A stretch of DNA of 64,000 nt from Mortierella alpina (taxonomy: Eukaryota; Mortierellomycota; Mortierellomycetes; Mortierellales; Mortierellaceae): NCBI GenBank assembly GCA_029449245.1, contig JANATF010000004.1, positions 2,356,001 through 2,420,000 of the forward strand, in the 5' to 3' direction. How positions within the stretch are numbered: the first letter of the stretch is position 1; each line of letters opens with the position of its first letter. The notes beneath the pieces were generated by a model. It ran no database searches. It saw only the letters and a program-made list of their open reading frames with translations, and was not told the origin of the DNA. A program made the position numbers and the translations under genes. This document shows, in pieces, positions 1 to 12,044 of this stretch.

Positions 1-178
1 TTTGTCTCACTACGCATAAGCTACAACACGTTGACAAGAGCACACCTTCCCCGCGACTCTTGATTTTCTTGCTGAGGACAAAGGCCGTGGTTATTTTATC
101 GACTCCTTCTCGAATCCCAGTCATCCGCACTGAACTCGTGTCCCTGGTCAAGTGCCAAAAACAACAACGCATCGAGCA

Positions 179-1909
179 ATGAAGGCTTCAATATCATCAT
201 CACATCGAACCAGACGCTTCTCACGGCTGCCCGTACAAGGACTCCTCACAGCCGGAGTCATCGCCTTTGTGCTCTCCGTAGCGCTGAGGCCCGCAGAGTC
301 CTTGCCAACTGCCTCACACCAATACCCGCGCGCCGACCCTTTGCCCTCTGCGGTTACATCCTCAATACCCTTCCCCACAGTCAAGCCAAAGGAAATTCCC
401 GTCCAACTCGTCAAAGGAAAAGGCGCACCGAAGGAAGTTGACGAAGATGAGGACAACGACGACGACGACGAGGAAGCAGACCATTTTATCAAGACCCGTA
501 AACTAGACTTCAAAATCTTAAATCCAGCACCGCATGATGTCTGGACTTCGGGCATCGTAGAGTCTTTGACCTGGGTAGACACTAATCTGCCGGACAAGAC
601 CACATTCGATGTAGCCCTGATCCCCGTGGACAAGGAAACCAACCCAGACGCCCTCGAGTTGACAAGGAGACCCGTGCTGCGGTACATTGCTGCTATGGAA
701 AGATTCTGCGATATCATAGTGCCCTACGATCTTATTTCGTGGGAGCAGCTGTTGAAGGAACAGGAGGGCGAGGGTGTCAACACAAACCAGGACCTGGCCA
801 ACATCACTCTGGCCCTCACCAACTCGACAATAAAAATACCAACGACGAATGCAGGCAACTCCACGACAGCAACAGCGACCGTGCAGGACGTCCGGTCGCT
901 GGCTCGACTCATTATCACGGCGTACGACGGCAAGACTAACAAGGTCCTGCTCCAGAGGAGTGTCTTTCCGATCGTCATCCGTAGAGACCATGTGTTGGAT
1001 TGGAGAAAAGTTTCGCAATTGCCTCCGATACGGTCCTCAGAGACGTCGTTCGTGGCCCCCGAGGGCGCGAGTGCTGATGGGGAAGTGCTTGAGAAGAAGG
1101 ATTCGGAGGGTACCCACCTTGAGGACCACGATCACGAACACGAAGAAAACGAGGATGACGACAAAGTTGAAAACAAGATGGTACAGACTGGAGAGAAAGC
1201 CCAGGACGAGAACCAGGACCAGAACCGCAAAACGGAAGATTCTAATGGCAACACGGAGGAGGAGGACCAGATTGAGCATGAGGATGAGATCAATATGGCC
1301 ACACCTACGGGCAAGGAACTCGAAGAAAATGAAGAAGAGGAAGAGTCCTCAGATCACTCGGATATGCACATGGGCGACGAACATGATCACAACAAGCAAG
1401 ACGGAGCGGGCGAGGATGAGCACAGCCATGGCCATGGAAGCGACCCAATTCATCGACATATGGACGATCCCAATCATTTCCAGAGTGAGGAAGACCTGGA
1501 GATATGGAATGAGCATGCGGATGATCCAGGATACAACCCACCCATCCCAGTCCGCGACGCAGGCACGCTCAAGATCACGCACTGGATCGACAACAAAGAG
1601 CGGTTCTTTGTCGGAGCACCCTATGTCCTTGCATGGGAGTTTCCAGAATCGGGCAAGGGCTTGGATGGCACGGTCAATGTCTTTGTGGAGGATGCATTGA
1701 CGGCCAAGAGGTACGATATTGCGGCGGCCGAGATGCTGAGCGACATCCAATTCATGTATCTGAAACCAACCACCATCATGATGAGCGCGGACCCCCGTCG
1801 CAGAATCTTTCTCAGAGCCAGGGTTGAGCTGGATCTTTTCAAGGAGGGGAAGATTGAGCGGTACACGGGCTTTTCCAAGGCATTCTGGGTTGAGCGCGGG
1901 GCCCTATGA
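179..1909 (+). CDS. Secreted or membrane-anchored protein with two Kre9/Knh1-like domains and an acidic His-rich linker
   Basis: Single-exon gene, 576 aa from the first ATG (179); the frame is open upstream only to a GTG at 152. Residues about 1-45 look like a basic N-terminus followed by a hydrophobic segment (GLLTAGVIAFVLSVAL), so a signal peptide or signal anchor. Two segments (about 105-255 and 455-565) each begin with an 'I..P....W..G....L.W' type pattern (ILNPAPHDVWTSGIVESLTW; THWIDNKERFFVGAPYVLAW), which resembles the N-terminal Ig-like Ser/Thr-rich GPI-protein (Kre9/Knh1) domain of fungal wall proteins. Between them lies about 150 residues of Glu/Asp/His-rich low-complexity sequence. 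N-glycosylation sequons (NIT, NST, NST) lie just before the linker. No C-terminal GPI signal is visible. Role is probably in the secretory pathway or cell surface; the exact function is unknown. Confidence 0.7.
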   Translation: MKASISSSHRTRRFSRLPVQGLLTAGVIAFVLSVALRPAESLPTASHQYPRADPLPSAVTSSIPFPTVKPKEIPVQLVKGKGAPKEVDEDEDNDDDDEEADHFIKTRKLDFKILNPAPHDVWTSGIVESLTWVDTNLPDKTTFDVALIPVDKETNPDALELTRRPVLRYIAAMERFCDIIVPYDLISWEQLLKEQEGEGVNTNQDLANITLALTNSTIKIPTTNAGNSTTATATVQDVRSLARLIITAYDGKTNKVLLQRSVFPIVIRRDHVLDWRKVSQLPPIRSSETSFVAPEGASADGEVLEKKDSEGTHLEDHDHEHEENEDDDKVENKMVQTGEKAQDENQDQNRKTEDSNGNTEEEDQIEHEDEINMATPTGKELEENEEEEESSDHSDMHMGDEHDHNKQDGAGEDEHSHGHGSDPIHRHMDDPNHFQSEEDLEIWNEHADDPGYNPPIPVRDAGTLKITHWIDNKERFFVGAPYVLAWEFPESGKGLDGTVNVFVEDALTAKRYDIAAAEMLSDIQFMYLKPTTIMMSADPRRRIFLRARVELDLFKEGKIERYTGFSKAFWVERGAL

Positions 1910-3580
1910 GCTCCACTTATAACACTTCACGGTATAGGCGTGCCTAATTTGCCGCCACTCCCCTCTCCCTCCTCTCTCTCTCTCTTCTTTCTCGACTATC
2001 TACATCCCACAAAAGCATCCATCGCTCTCACACAGAGACGAAGAAAAGAAATAAAACATGTTCATCCATCATGCAGGAAAGGAGTCATATTTGTTGTTTG
2101 TGGGAAAAAAAGTGCTGTAAAGTTGCAAACAAAATAAGCAATCGCGTTCAAAGTTAAGTGAAATTGGCGAGATGGTTCCTGGAACGTGAAACCCTACCCG
2201 TCAGCCCGTGTGCTCAGTCCCCCAAGTCGCCATATTATCACGAAGGCCTCAACGACCTATACAAACATGTCACTTTTCTTTCAACATGCCTCTATGGTTT
2301 CCTTTCTAGGTCACTCTGTGCCGCCGATATCTTTGAAAACGACGAGAAGCGAGATTTGGAAACTTGAGCAACTTTATTTCAAATGGGGTTTCTTGACACT
2401 ATTCCTACTGCGCGCATAGTCAAGGTCGTCCTCGAGGGCTGCTGCTACCTTTGTCCTAAGGATTGAAGCAAGAAGGACACCTTACGAACACGTAGCGATT
2501 TACTTTCGTAAACGAATTATAAACAGATATTGTGAAAGTATAAGAACGAAAGTAAGCGCCAATGTTTTCTTTTCGCACTTTCGTTACCATCACGATCGCG
2601 GTGCAACACGAGAGTAAAAAACAAGGTCCCCTCCGGTTGAGAAGGTCCTGCTAGATTGAAAATATGCTCCCACTCAACGAACTAGCGCGCTGATTGCAGC
2701 CCCTCTCACCAAAACGAGGTGCCCGCAGCAGACATAAGATTTGAACACATAAAGTGTATCCGTACGCATAGCCGCCTTCTCAGAAAACAGGGTCATTGAG
2801 ACTACCTGACCGAGCTGGCAAACCACCCCAGAACAATGACGATGTATCTTAAACTCTCGCAATGGGACAGGTACAAGTATAAGTGCAACTTAACTAATCA
2901 AGTATTCTGGTGGTCCATCGCGCGAAAGGTTTTGACGAATACCTCTGTCCATAAACATCTAATGAGTAAGTGGACAAGAAACAAATGAATGAAATCGTGT
3001 GAGCACGCATACACGGGAACAATCCCAAACTCCTCCTCAGAACGGGTTGAAGTTAGGGTGGCGTCTCCCAACGTAACATCCTTCATAACGCTAAATGACC
3101 TTTGGCAGCGACTGAGGGAACTCTGGAGAATGAAACTGACAGTACCAGTGGAAGGATGATTTTACCTGTAGTTATAGGAACAAGTCTCCTAGAGGATGAC
3201 GAGGGAGAGTTCGGCTTCGGTGTGATGAAGGAAGCGAGAACTAAGGGAGTCGCGACATGAGAAAATTGAGCCGATTACGTCACCAAAGCGCTTTGGGAAC
3301 ACCGATGGCGCTTGGCTTGTCAGTTTTATTGGAGTGGAGGCCGAGAGGATTTGATAGTGTATAGTACAAGGTAAACGAGATGAAATGAAGAGTGCGAATT
3401 CTTTTCGGTGAGTCCTGAACGCTCCACGCTGGAGAGTTACCCAGGCAGAACACGAGCAGGAACAAACAAAATAGGAGAACAAACGATGCAAGATATGAAT
3501 TTGATGCTGCAAAAGAAAAAACAATGTAAAGGAGGAACCACAACACAGCGAATAAAAGACAACCCCTGATGGGACCCTCC
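1910..3580. other. Tail-to-tail intergenic region
   Basis: 1.67 kb between the 3' ends of two convergent genes. It begins with pyrimidine-rich, then A-rich sequence typical of 3' UTRs. I see no ORF with recognisable similarity, no tRNA and no repeat. Confidence 0.5.
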
Positions 3581-5216
3581 TTATCCAAAGCGGTGCATGA
3601 TGGCCTCGTAGCAAAAGAACATGATCGCAGCGTTGGGCACGACCCGCATCATGTGAGCCGTCAATCCACCGTACAAGGCAGCAACACCTTCCTCCTTGAG
3701 AATCAGCTGGAATGTCTGCCTCAGTCCTGTGTACTTTGCTGGCTCGTTCCCTACTGGCACCTGTCTCAGTCGCGTCCTAAGAACCTCGTGTGGGTACGTA
3801 ATAGCCGATGCAATGAATTTGGCTGCTCCAGCGGCGCCCAAAAACTCGACCCATTCCTCAATGTCCTTGCCTCCAACAACATAGCCTCTGGTGGCGCCGG
3901 GGTTGTTCAGGTTGGCGAGCTTTCGCCTCTCTGCCAGGGTGGTCTTGAATTTCTCATATATTACCCACTGAATCGTTCCCTCAGCCACGCCAAGATAGGA
4001 CGCGCTCAAGCCCCGATACATTCCACGAATGCCCTCGGACTTGAGAATTTGGACGATGCAGTCAACACTGTTCCTGTACTGACGCACGCCCTCCACCTGA
4101 AGCTGCATCCTGGTCTTGACCAACCAAATCGGGTTGGTCAGGGTGGCTGTGACGACGCCCGCTGTTGTTGCCGCAGATAAATGAACTAGTGCGGTCTCCT
4201 TGCCGTTGTTCAATTCCGTGTAAAATCTCTTGCCATTACCGTATGTTGCAAAGTTGATGGCCCTGAAGGGGATAGACAAAAAGCAAATGGTGTTTCCAGA
4301 CAAATTGAGAATGAGTATCGATGATATACTCCGGACAGATGGTTGATTCCAGAATGCACAGAACAGTCCGTGGAGGGTCTTGTTGCTTACCTTGCTGGAA
4401 TGACTCCAACCAGGTTGGGTCCCAATCCTTTGTAGAGTGCCCGAGGCCCTTCCTTGGAGTAAATATGTCTATGAGGGGCATGATACAGGTGTCAATTCCA
4501 GGGAACTCTCGCTCTCTCTCTTTTTGCATCCATGTTCCGGATTACGAGGCATGATGGGATCAATCCAAGTACAGCAAGAGACAGAAATAGACACATATAT
4601 ATCAAGATACATACCCGAGCAAGAGACATGTGTCCTTGATATGTCCTGCAACTGAGGCGATTCCTGTCCTGGGCGCTGTCGCTGCAGAGAGTGTGCTTGC
4701 AGAGTGGTATAAAGAGGACTAGGGGTCGGGAGAAGGTAGAGAGATACAGTGGTTAGGACAAATACTCTTTGGAAACAGCATATCTTAGCCAACCGACAGT
4801 ATCTACCAGTCCGGTTTACCTGAAGTCGTGTCTTGACCACATCAAGCGGCGAAGTCACCAGGGCACCTGCCATGCCACCCGTTCTAAAACAAGCAAATAA
4901 AAAGAAATGGGTCAGCTGCAGGCTACAGACGACGATCCGCAGGCATCAAAGTAGCAAACGAATAACGGTAAACTGCAAGACAACAAGTGAAAAAATATGA
5001 GTTAGCTTACCCTCCAGCAAGAAAGTGGACCCAGGAGAACTGGACAGCGGCGACCTTCCTTTGCGCGGAGTCCTGAGTGTCTGCAGGGGAGGAGGTAGAG
5101 TTATTGCGGAAGGAGCCATGCTTGCCGAGGGTGCTGGTTGTGGCGGAGGTGGAGGGGAGGATGGAAGGGAGGATAGAGTTGCCGCGGGAGGCAGCAGCAG
5201 CGGTGGAAGCACTCAT
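3581..5216 (-). CDS. RIM2: Mitochondrial pyrimidine nucleotide carrier (RIM2/SLC25A33-36 type)
   Basis: Five exons on the minus strand: 5216-5011, 4883-4820, 4718-4615, 4468-4391, 4262-3581; 377 aa, the same length as yeast Rim2. Three mitochondrial-carrier repeats are visible with signatures [21 protein letters not shown] and [12 protein letters not shown]. The Trp in the second signature (PIW instead of Px[D/E]) is typical of the pyrimidine nucleotide/NAD/folate carrier branch. The matrix-side segment [13 protein letters not shown] followed by [12 protein letters not shown] matches Rim2 orthologues closely. Known role of the family: exchange of pyrimidine (deoxy)nucleotides across the inner mitochondrial membrane for mtDNA and mtRNA synthesis. 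The first about 60 residues are Ser/Thr-rich and not conserved. Exon 3 was chosen because its acceptor (4719-4720) and donor restore the frame into [16 protein letters not shown]. Confidence 0.93.
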
Positions 5217-6390
5217 AGCCGGAGTCGAGTGTGTGGTCAGAGGTGTGGTGCCGATGTCGCTTGGAAGGACGGGGAAAGAAGGCGAGGTGAGATCAGGAGT
5301 GACGATGCGAACAAGTCCACTTGAGAATGATAGAAAGAGAGAAAGAAAGAGAGAGAGAAAGAGACAAGGAGCAGCAAGAAGAATGGGAAGAGTGCGAATG
5401 AGGATCGGGGAGAAGAAGGTGTTGGGCAATGGACTTTGTTCGAGGTGTTCTTTTTTCCCTTGCACAAAACACACACACAAAAAAAAAGGCCCCCGTTCCC
5501 TGCTCCACTACACCGGACTTGCAGGGGGAATGACTGCCTTTCACATTGTGTGTTTACCTGGACTGCCATTATTGTCCGAGACGGCACGGAGAACGATCCC
5601 CACTGCGCCCAAAAAGGAAACCGCGCTCGCTTCCCCTGCACTCAACACTGCCCTCCTCTCTCTCGCTCTCTGCCCTCCTCTCTCTCACTCTCTGCGATCA
5701 TCGCGGTCGATAAAGGGTGATATTCCTTTCTCTGCTCCTATTGCTACCCCTTTTAAAAGACTTGTGCAGTACCTTTCCACTCCAGAACAATGGACATTGG
5801 CCACGTTGCACACACAATAAACACTTGTAGAAGTCAGTGTGAAGTGTGAAGGGTCCTGAGCGCGTAGTTGCGCACTGCACTACAGACAATTCGTAATTTG
5901 AGCTCTAAAGGTATCTTCAATGGCCATTCAGAGCACTAGTAACATTTTGCGTTGCGCGCCCTGGGCATGCATGTCTTGGCAACAAGGCTCTCGCACTCTG
6001 TCTGTAGGAAACCAACACACGCGCCGCTGTGGTTCTTGAACCTATCCTAATTTGGTGCCCCCGTCGGCTTTGATTTCCTGAGCCAAGAATCTAGGTCTGT
6101 GCAATTCTCTCTTGCCAAGGTACAGTTCTATGACAAGAAGAGAACACTCCTGTCGCCTTAATACATGCAGGATGGAGTTATGGGAAAGCTGTCCTTCCCC
6201 AATATGGCCTCGATCCAGTCACCACCTGGTTACACACAGACCACGAGCAGCGTCAAGCAACCCTATCCCGCGCCCATAAAATAAAGCTGCCTCGACGCCG
6301 CCGTCTTTCGCTCTCTATCTCCCTCTCTCCCTCTTTGGCTCACTCTCGCACAATTCAAGAATCTTCGCAACCGAAAACGAAAAAGAAACC
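5217..6390. promoter_or_regulatory. Divergent promoter region RIM2 / GNAT
   Basis: 1.17 kb between two head-to-head genes. It contains a long purine tract (about 5325-5370, GA/GAAA units), a CT-rich tract (about 5655-5695) and a TATA-like CATAAAATA at 6275-6283, 108 nt before the acetyltransferase ATG. Overlapping ORFs on both strands here are low-complexity and I treat them as noise. Confidence 0.4.
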
Positions 6391-8397
6391 ATGACAGTCG
6401 ATAGTCCTTCAGACGTGAACAGTGCCGTGCACGACACAACTCCAAGGAAACGTCCTCAAAGAATCGATATCGGAGACGGACTGCTGATGCGATGGTCCAC
6501 CCAAGCAGATGCAGAGAATATCGCCGGATGTCTCGCCGAGGTCTTTAAAGTACACAGACACACCCTCTTTTTTTATCCAACATATACTGTAATTCGAAAT
6601 ACTCTGAAAGCAAGAGGGATTTGCTGATACTTCTCTCATTTTCTCTTTTACAGTGGGTTGGCGATCACCCGAAGGAGGATGAGATTCCTCCTCCAAACGA
6701 AAAAATACGAGCTGCCGTTCGACGACTTCTCCGTGGGAACTTTCCTATTATGACCGTCTATGACTACGCCGTCGTCGAAAACACCCTTGCCAAGGACGAC
6801 GAAAACCCAATCGTGGCCTGTATGTGCCTTCAAACAACGTCAGGCTACTATGGCAAAGTACAGCTGCAATATGGCACAACCGAATGCGTCGGATCCCACC
6901 CAGGTATAAAAACAACATCATCAAAAACATAAAAGAATCACCCACTGGCGATCTAAGCACATCAGCACGTCAAGCACTCAACAATATTACCCTACTCTGC
7001 TCTTGAACTCCATAGACTATCGCAGCCGCGGCCTCATCCGCCGCCTGTTCTTCGAGATGGTTCACCCGGCCTCAGAAGCCCGCGGGGACGTGATCCAGAT
7101 CATTCCTGGGATCCCTTATTTTTATCGCCAATTCGGTTATGAATACGCCATCAGCATCGCCAAGCATCAAATCTTTGAACACCTCGCTTCCGCCATCCCA
7201 GCCCTCCCCAAGGGCAAGACCGAGCCTTATCTCCTACGAGAACCTGTCCTGGACGATATACCCTACCTGGTCAAGATGAGCACGCCTGAACAGTTACAAC
7301 ATCATGCAGATCTGGGGGCGTATTACAATAAGGCCTATTGGAGGTACACCATCCATGATGGGCCACAAACCGCACAATCCAATTTTGAGCTGGGCCGAGA
7401 AACTAGGATCATTGTCGACGCCAAGACAGGACAGGACTGTGGCCTGGTCATGACCCACGTTGCCTCGCTGCTCTGCCTCAACATCTTGACGCTCCAAGAC
7501 CCAAGCCGTCATCAATATCGAGACGCGCTCTTCCCCGTCCTTCGACAAATGATTGCCGTCTACCATAAACCCACCGTCTTCGACTTGAAAGATAAGGAAC
7601 TGAACGACGTCAAAACCGGCAAGGAACCCCAAAACGCAGATAATGACACAGCTGCAGCTGCTGTTGAGGAAGCACAGGAAACCGAGGACGCCAACCACAA
7701 TCTTACCACCGCCCCTGTCGCCAATACAGACACCGTGGTGGCGCCACCATCATCATCATCATCATCATCTCGCAAGGACCGGCTCCACTCCTGTCGCATC
7801 ATGCTCAGCCCCACCCACCCAGTCACCAAACTCCTCCAGCCAAAACTCATCCCCTCCAAGAAGCGTTACCGCCTCTACACCCGTATCCCATCCTATGCAA
7901 ACTTTATCCTCAAAATCGCACCCACGCTTGAAGATCGTCTCGCAACCTCTTGCCTCGCCGGTATCTCGGTCACCTGGCACTTTGATTTCTTCCGCAAAGT
8001 CGAGGGTGCTGCGGGCAAAGGATTGGAAGTTGTCTTTGAGGAGGGCAAGATCGTCTCTGCCTCGGATGATTGGGTGTCCCCAACCCCTTACGAGACCATG
8101 CTCGCCGCACGCGAACGCATCGCTCAACAAAAAGAAGCTCAGCGAGAAACAGCGGTAGCACCACCAACAGAAGAAGGACGACAACAACTCGATCGATTCA
8201 ACCAAGAAACGCCACTCGAGTTCAAGGCAGAGTTTGCGCCTTTGACCTTGACCCGCCTGTTGGTGGGAGACTTGTCCATCGCCGAGATGTTGGATCTCTA
8301 TGGCGAATGCTCGGTCTCGGGCGGGACGGACGCTGAAATCATGTTGGATATTCTGTTCCCAAAACAACAACACCACTTTGACCTCTTTTGGTGGTAG
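6391..8397 (+). CDS. GNAT-family N-acetyltransferase (Eis-like fungal family)
   Basis: Three exons: 6391-6549, 6654-6903, 7016-8397; 596 aa. Introns of 104 and 112 nt have GTACAC...CAG and GTATAA...TAG ends. The N-terminal part has the GNAT order: MTVYDYAVVEN strand region, then the acetyl-CoA loop DYRSRGLIRRLF created exactly at the exon 2/3 junction, then the C-terminal GIPYFYRQFGYEYA motif. The end LVVGDLS-like segment followed by DILFPK...FDLFWW is the SCP2-like tail seen in fungal members of this family. A Ser/Thr/acidic linker with a serine run encoded by (ATC)n/(TCA)n at about 7749-7770 splits the protein. The substrate is unknown; cytosolic or nuclear location is inferred from lack of a signal peptide. 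Confidence 0.8.
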
Positions 8398-8993
8398 CGA
8401 TAGTAACGACACTAAGGGACCATTCTCCAAGTTAAAGGAACATCGTTACTATACTTTTTTTTGTTTTTTTTTTGCTTTTCTCTTTTCTTTTTTATTGAAG
8501 GGGAAGCTAGGAATGAGAGATGCTGGATGATCTTTTCAAGAAAATAAAAGAATATGGAAAGTGGAAATGGGCAAGGGAAGAGGAGTCTTCTTTTTTTTTT
8601 GCTGACGAGAGAGAGAATGGATATATGATAAAAAAAAAAAAAGGTAAATAGAAAACAAGTACAAGATATACGGAGGTATGTGGAGGGTAGGGAGGCGCGA
8701 GAATTGAGCGGCGGCAAAGGAACCGATGGGGGTATAAAACATTGGACAACCGACAGTATTTCCAGCGCCATGTTCGTGTGGGTGAAGCAGTGTGAGCGAA
8801 GGTGGCGCTGGGTAAGTGGGGGGGAGGAGGGGTATGGAGGGCGTGCGTGAACGATGGGTATTGATGGTATGCGATACGGGTACGAAACTGTAGTGTGGAA
8901 AATGCTGGCAATGCTGACGAAAGGAAGTGGGAAAAGTACGGACAAAGATGAAGAATCAAGAATAACCAGAGAGCATGGACCTCTCTCCTTCAC
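8398..8993. other. Tail-to-tail intergenic region
   Basis: About 600 bp between convergent 3' ends, with T-runs, A-runs and GA-rich sequence; no gene seen. It likely holds the polyadenylation sites of both neighbours. Confidence 0.5.
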
Positions 8994-11900
8994 TCACATC
9001 TGCCGAGGATCGATTGGCATGGCGCCATATCCCAAATCGATGCCGGCGGTGGGTGCACCAAGATTGAGGATGCCGCCGTTACCCAGCACTGAACCCGGCA
9101 CGCCCAATGGCTGCTGGTGATCATTGGACATTAAGTACACTCCGCCGCCTGGAGCACTGGCGTCATGCATCAAGGTCAACTCCATCCCACGCGAGACATT
9201 GGGCATGGTCGAAAGCACCGCAGGAGGTGGGTGGGGCATCGAGACCCCAGACACAGGTAAGGCCAAGCCCATGGACATTGCAACGGATGCCTGCATGGCA
9301 TTCGTCATCGCTGTAGTCGGCACGATGGCTGCCTGGAATCCGGGAGATCCTGAGGGGGACGGATGTGGATTGATCTTGCCTTCGCCCGATAAGAGGTTGG
9401 CTTGTCCTTGATTCTGCGCCTGGTACAGCGAGTCCATTAGCGCGCCACCACCCTCCGATCCTGACAAGGGTGCACTGCTCATAACCATAGACAGTGTGGG
9501 CACAGATGAAGATGATGAGTTGGTCGACAGAGCTGGCGTTAACAGATGGTTGTTAAATCCCGACATGGTTGGTCCAAAAGAAGCACCTGCACCTCCATGA
9601 ACTGAGAGCGACATGGGAGCAGGCGTGCTCGACACCAAGCACGTGGAGCTCATTACTGCCGTCACTGCGTTGGCTTGTGCCTGTGCCTGTGCCTGTGCTT
9701 GCGCCTGGACAACGAAACCAGCGGCAGAAGGGGCCACAGCCGTTGCTGCTAATGCGCCACCCTGACTGTGTTGGCGTCTGTGTTTGGATCGAGCAGATCC
9801 ACCGGCAAGGCCCCGATGATATGGATGGCTATACTGAGAATGGTTACGCTGAGGATCCGAAGTCACTGCTGATCCTGAACCGTTAGATTTCTCCTGGTTT
9901 GAGGCTCCAGAACCGCGTAGAGCACCATGATGACCAGGCTTGTTCTCATGTGCGAGCTCATGCTTCTTGAGGGATCGCGCATGATAGTACGCCTTGGTGC
10001 AGCCCTCCACAGTACAGACATAAGGCCGAACGTTCGAGTGTGTCTTTGTATGGGTTGTCAAGGAATCTGGCCTGGAAAACTTTTTATCGCAGCCTAAAAA
10101 AAAAGAGATAAAGAAAAAAGTCAAGAGTGTGTTAGTGCTGGGTTCAGCTACAAAGAACAGCATACAAAATGACTTGGCACAGTGCACATCTGGTGCCAAT
10201 GTTCTTACCTTGTACGAGGCACCGGAAGGGCCGCTCACCAGTATGAGTCCGCAGGTGGTTGTACATCTTGTGCCTTTTCGTAAAGGGCTTCATCATTCGG
10301 GGACATCCTTGCCAATCACAGCTATAGCTGGCCTTGCCACTACCGATGTGCGTGTCTGCGACATGCTCGTTCAGTTCTTCCATCGTTTCAAACGGCGTGT
10401 TGCAGTCTCTCCACTGACAGACCAGCTGTCGTGGCGCCTCCGCATCATCTGTCGTAGTGGCGTCGGTCGATCCTTTGCGCGATTTCGTAGGCGATGCCTC
10501 ACCATCCTCGCCTTCGTTCTCTTCGTCATCCAACTCATCCTCCTCTTCGTCATCATCACCATCCTCGTCATCATCATTCTGAGCCGATGCAAGAACGGAA
10601 TGCAGATTGGTGGGCGATTTGACTGCATAGGGCGCCAAAGAAGGCGACGTCAACTTTTTCTCATCCTTGACGCCATCCTCTGACACAGAGACCTGTTGAT
10701 GTGCTGGTGGAGGCGAGGGTATCGGGGGCAGCGTTGAAAGTGTGGACAGTTGCGGGCTCTTTTCCTGCTTCAGTGGTATCTCCTGCGTCGCAGTGGTCGA
10801 CAGATTGGGAACTAAGTTGATAATGGTAAAAGTAGGTAGTTAGTACAATGGGATACAGCGGTATAGGGGGTATATAAAAGTCATGTCCTCGTGGGTACCG
10901 CAGATTGAATTAAGCAAATGTCGAGGCACTCACGTTGCATTTCATCTGCCGAATCGCCCTCGGAATCCTGCTTCACTGTACTCATCCTGCGCAGGGGTAG
11001 AGATCCTTCCATCTGACGCTCGTATTGCATCACCTTCTCGATCAGCTCTTGCTTGGACAGCTCAGCCAGCTCTGCATGCGTCGAGGGTGGATCCAATGGT
11101 TCTTCCTTGACGGCTGCAGAGTTCAAAGAGCTGTCGTTTAGATTGTGTAACTGGAACGTCGAGGAGACTTCCATGATGGTGTCCACAAGCGAATTATTCA
11201 TCGGTCCCAGAAGAGGAGACGGGGCTGAGAGCGGGCCGGGAGAATACACGTGCCCGGATTCCGATGGTGATCCGACAGCAGAGAGAGGCATGGCTCGCGC
11301 CTGAATATCCGACACATTGATCTTTAGTCCAGCTGCTGCTGGCGCTCGCGGGGACCGACTCTGGTGAGTTTCCACCGCCTGCATGTTCTCAAGCCTAGCT
11401 GCTTTGGCTGCCATCATTTGCTGCTGCTGTTGCTGGAAATCCTGTTTCTGAAGCATGATTCTCAGTTCGGGAGAATGATGACCGGATGACGGATGACGGC
11501 GATGACGTTTTGAAGGGTCTACAATCGTCGCCAAGGTTGCCTCGGGCGGAGTAAACGCTGGTGAGGAATTGTTGCTAGGTGGGTGTGATGCGGCAGGCTG
11601 CATTGACGGCACCATTGGCGTGAAGGACCCCATCGACTCCGTAGGGAGAGGGGTTGGATAGGCCATATTGACAGAAGAGCTCGTCGCCTGAGATAGAGGG
11701 AACTGTTGGATAGTGTAGTTCGATGATTCCATGTCAAGACCCTTTTGCTGAGGTACACTGGTCTGCAGGAGGGTTCCTTGGTTGTCCCGGCTTAGAATTC
11801 CCGAGGGTGCCAGCGCATCCATCTCCTTGACTGCATTATCCATGATTTGTGGGGCTGAAATCGTCATCATGCTTTGGCTCATAGTCATCATCATAGGACC

Positions 11901-12012
11901 CATGGTACCCTCGACGGGACTTGCAACTCCTTGCTGCGACGACACAAGGGCAGCTGCAGTCATCATATCCTGCTGCTGTTGTTGTTGTTGCTGTTGCTGT
12001 TGTTGTTGTTGT

Positions 12013-12044
<32 letters not shown>

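Noticed and set aside
4391-4529. Apparent frameshift in the RIM2 gene between LIDIF and EGPRALY
   Set aside because: Splicing from a donor at 4613-4614 to an acceptor at 4469-4470 gives an in-frame, conserved junction, and the whole model sums to 377 codons plus a stop, so no lesion is needed.
5077-5820. 247-codon plus-strand ORF
   Set aside because: Starts antisense to RIM2 exon 1 and runs through low-complexity GA/CT promoter sequence.
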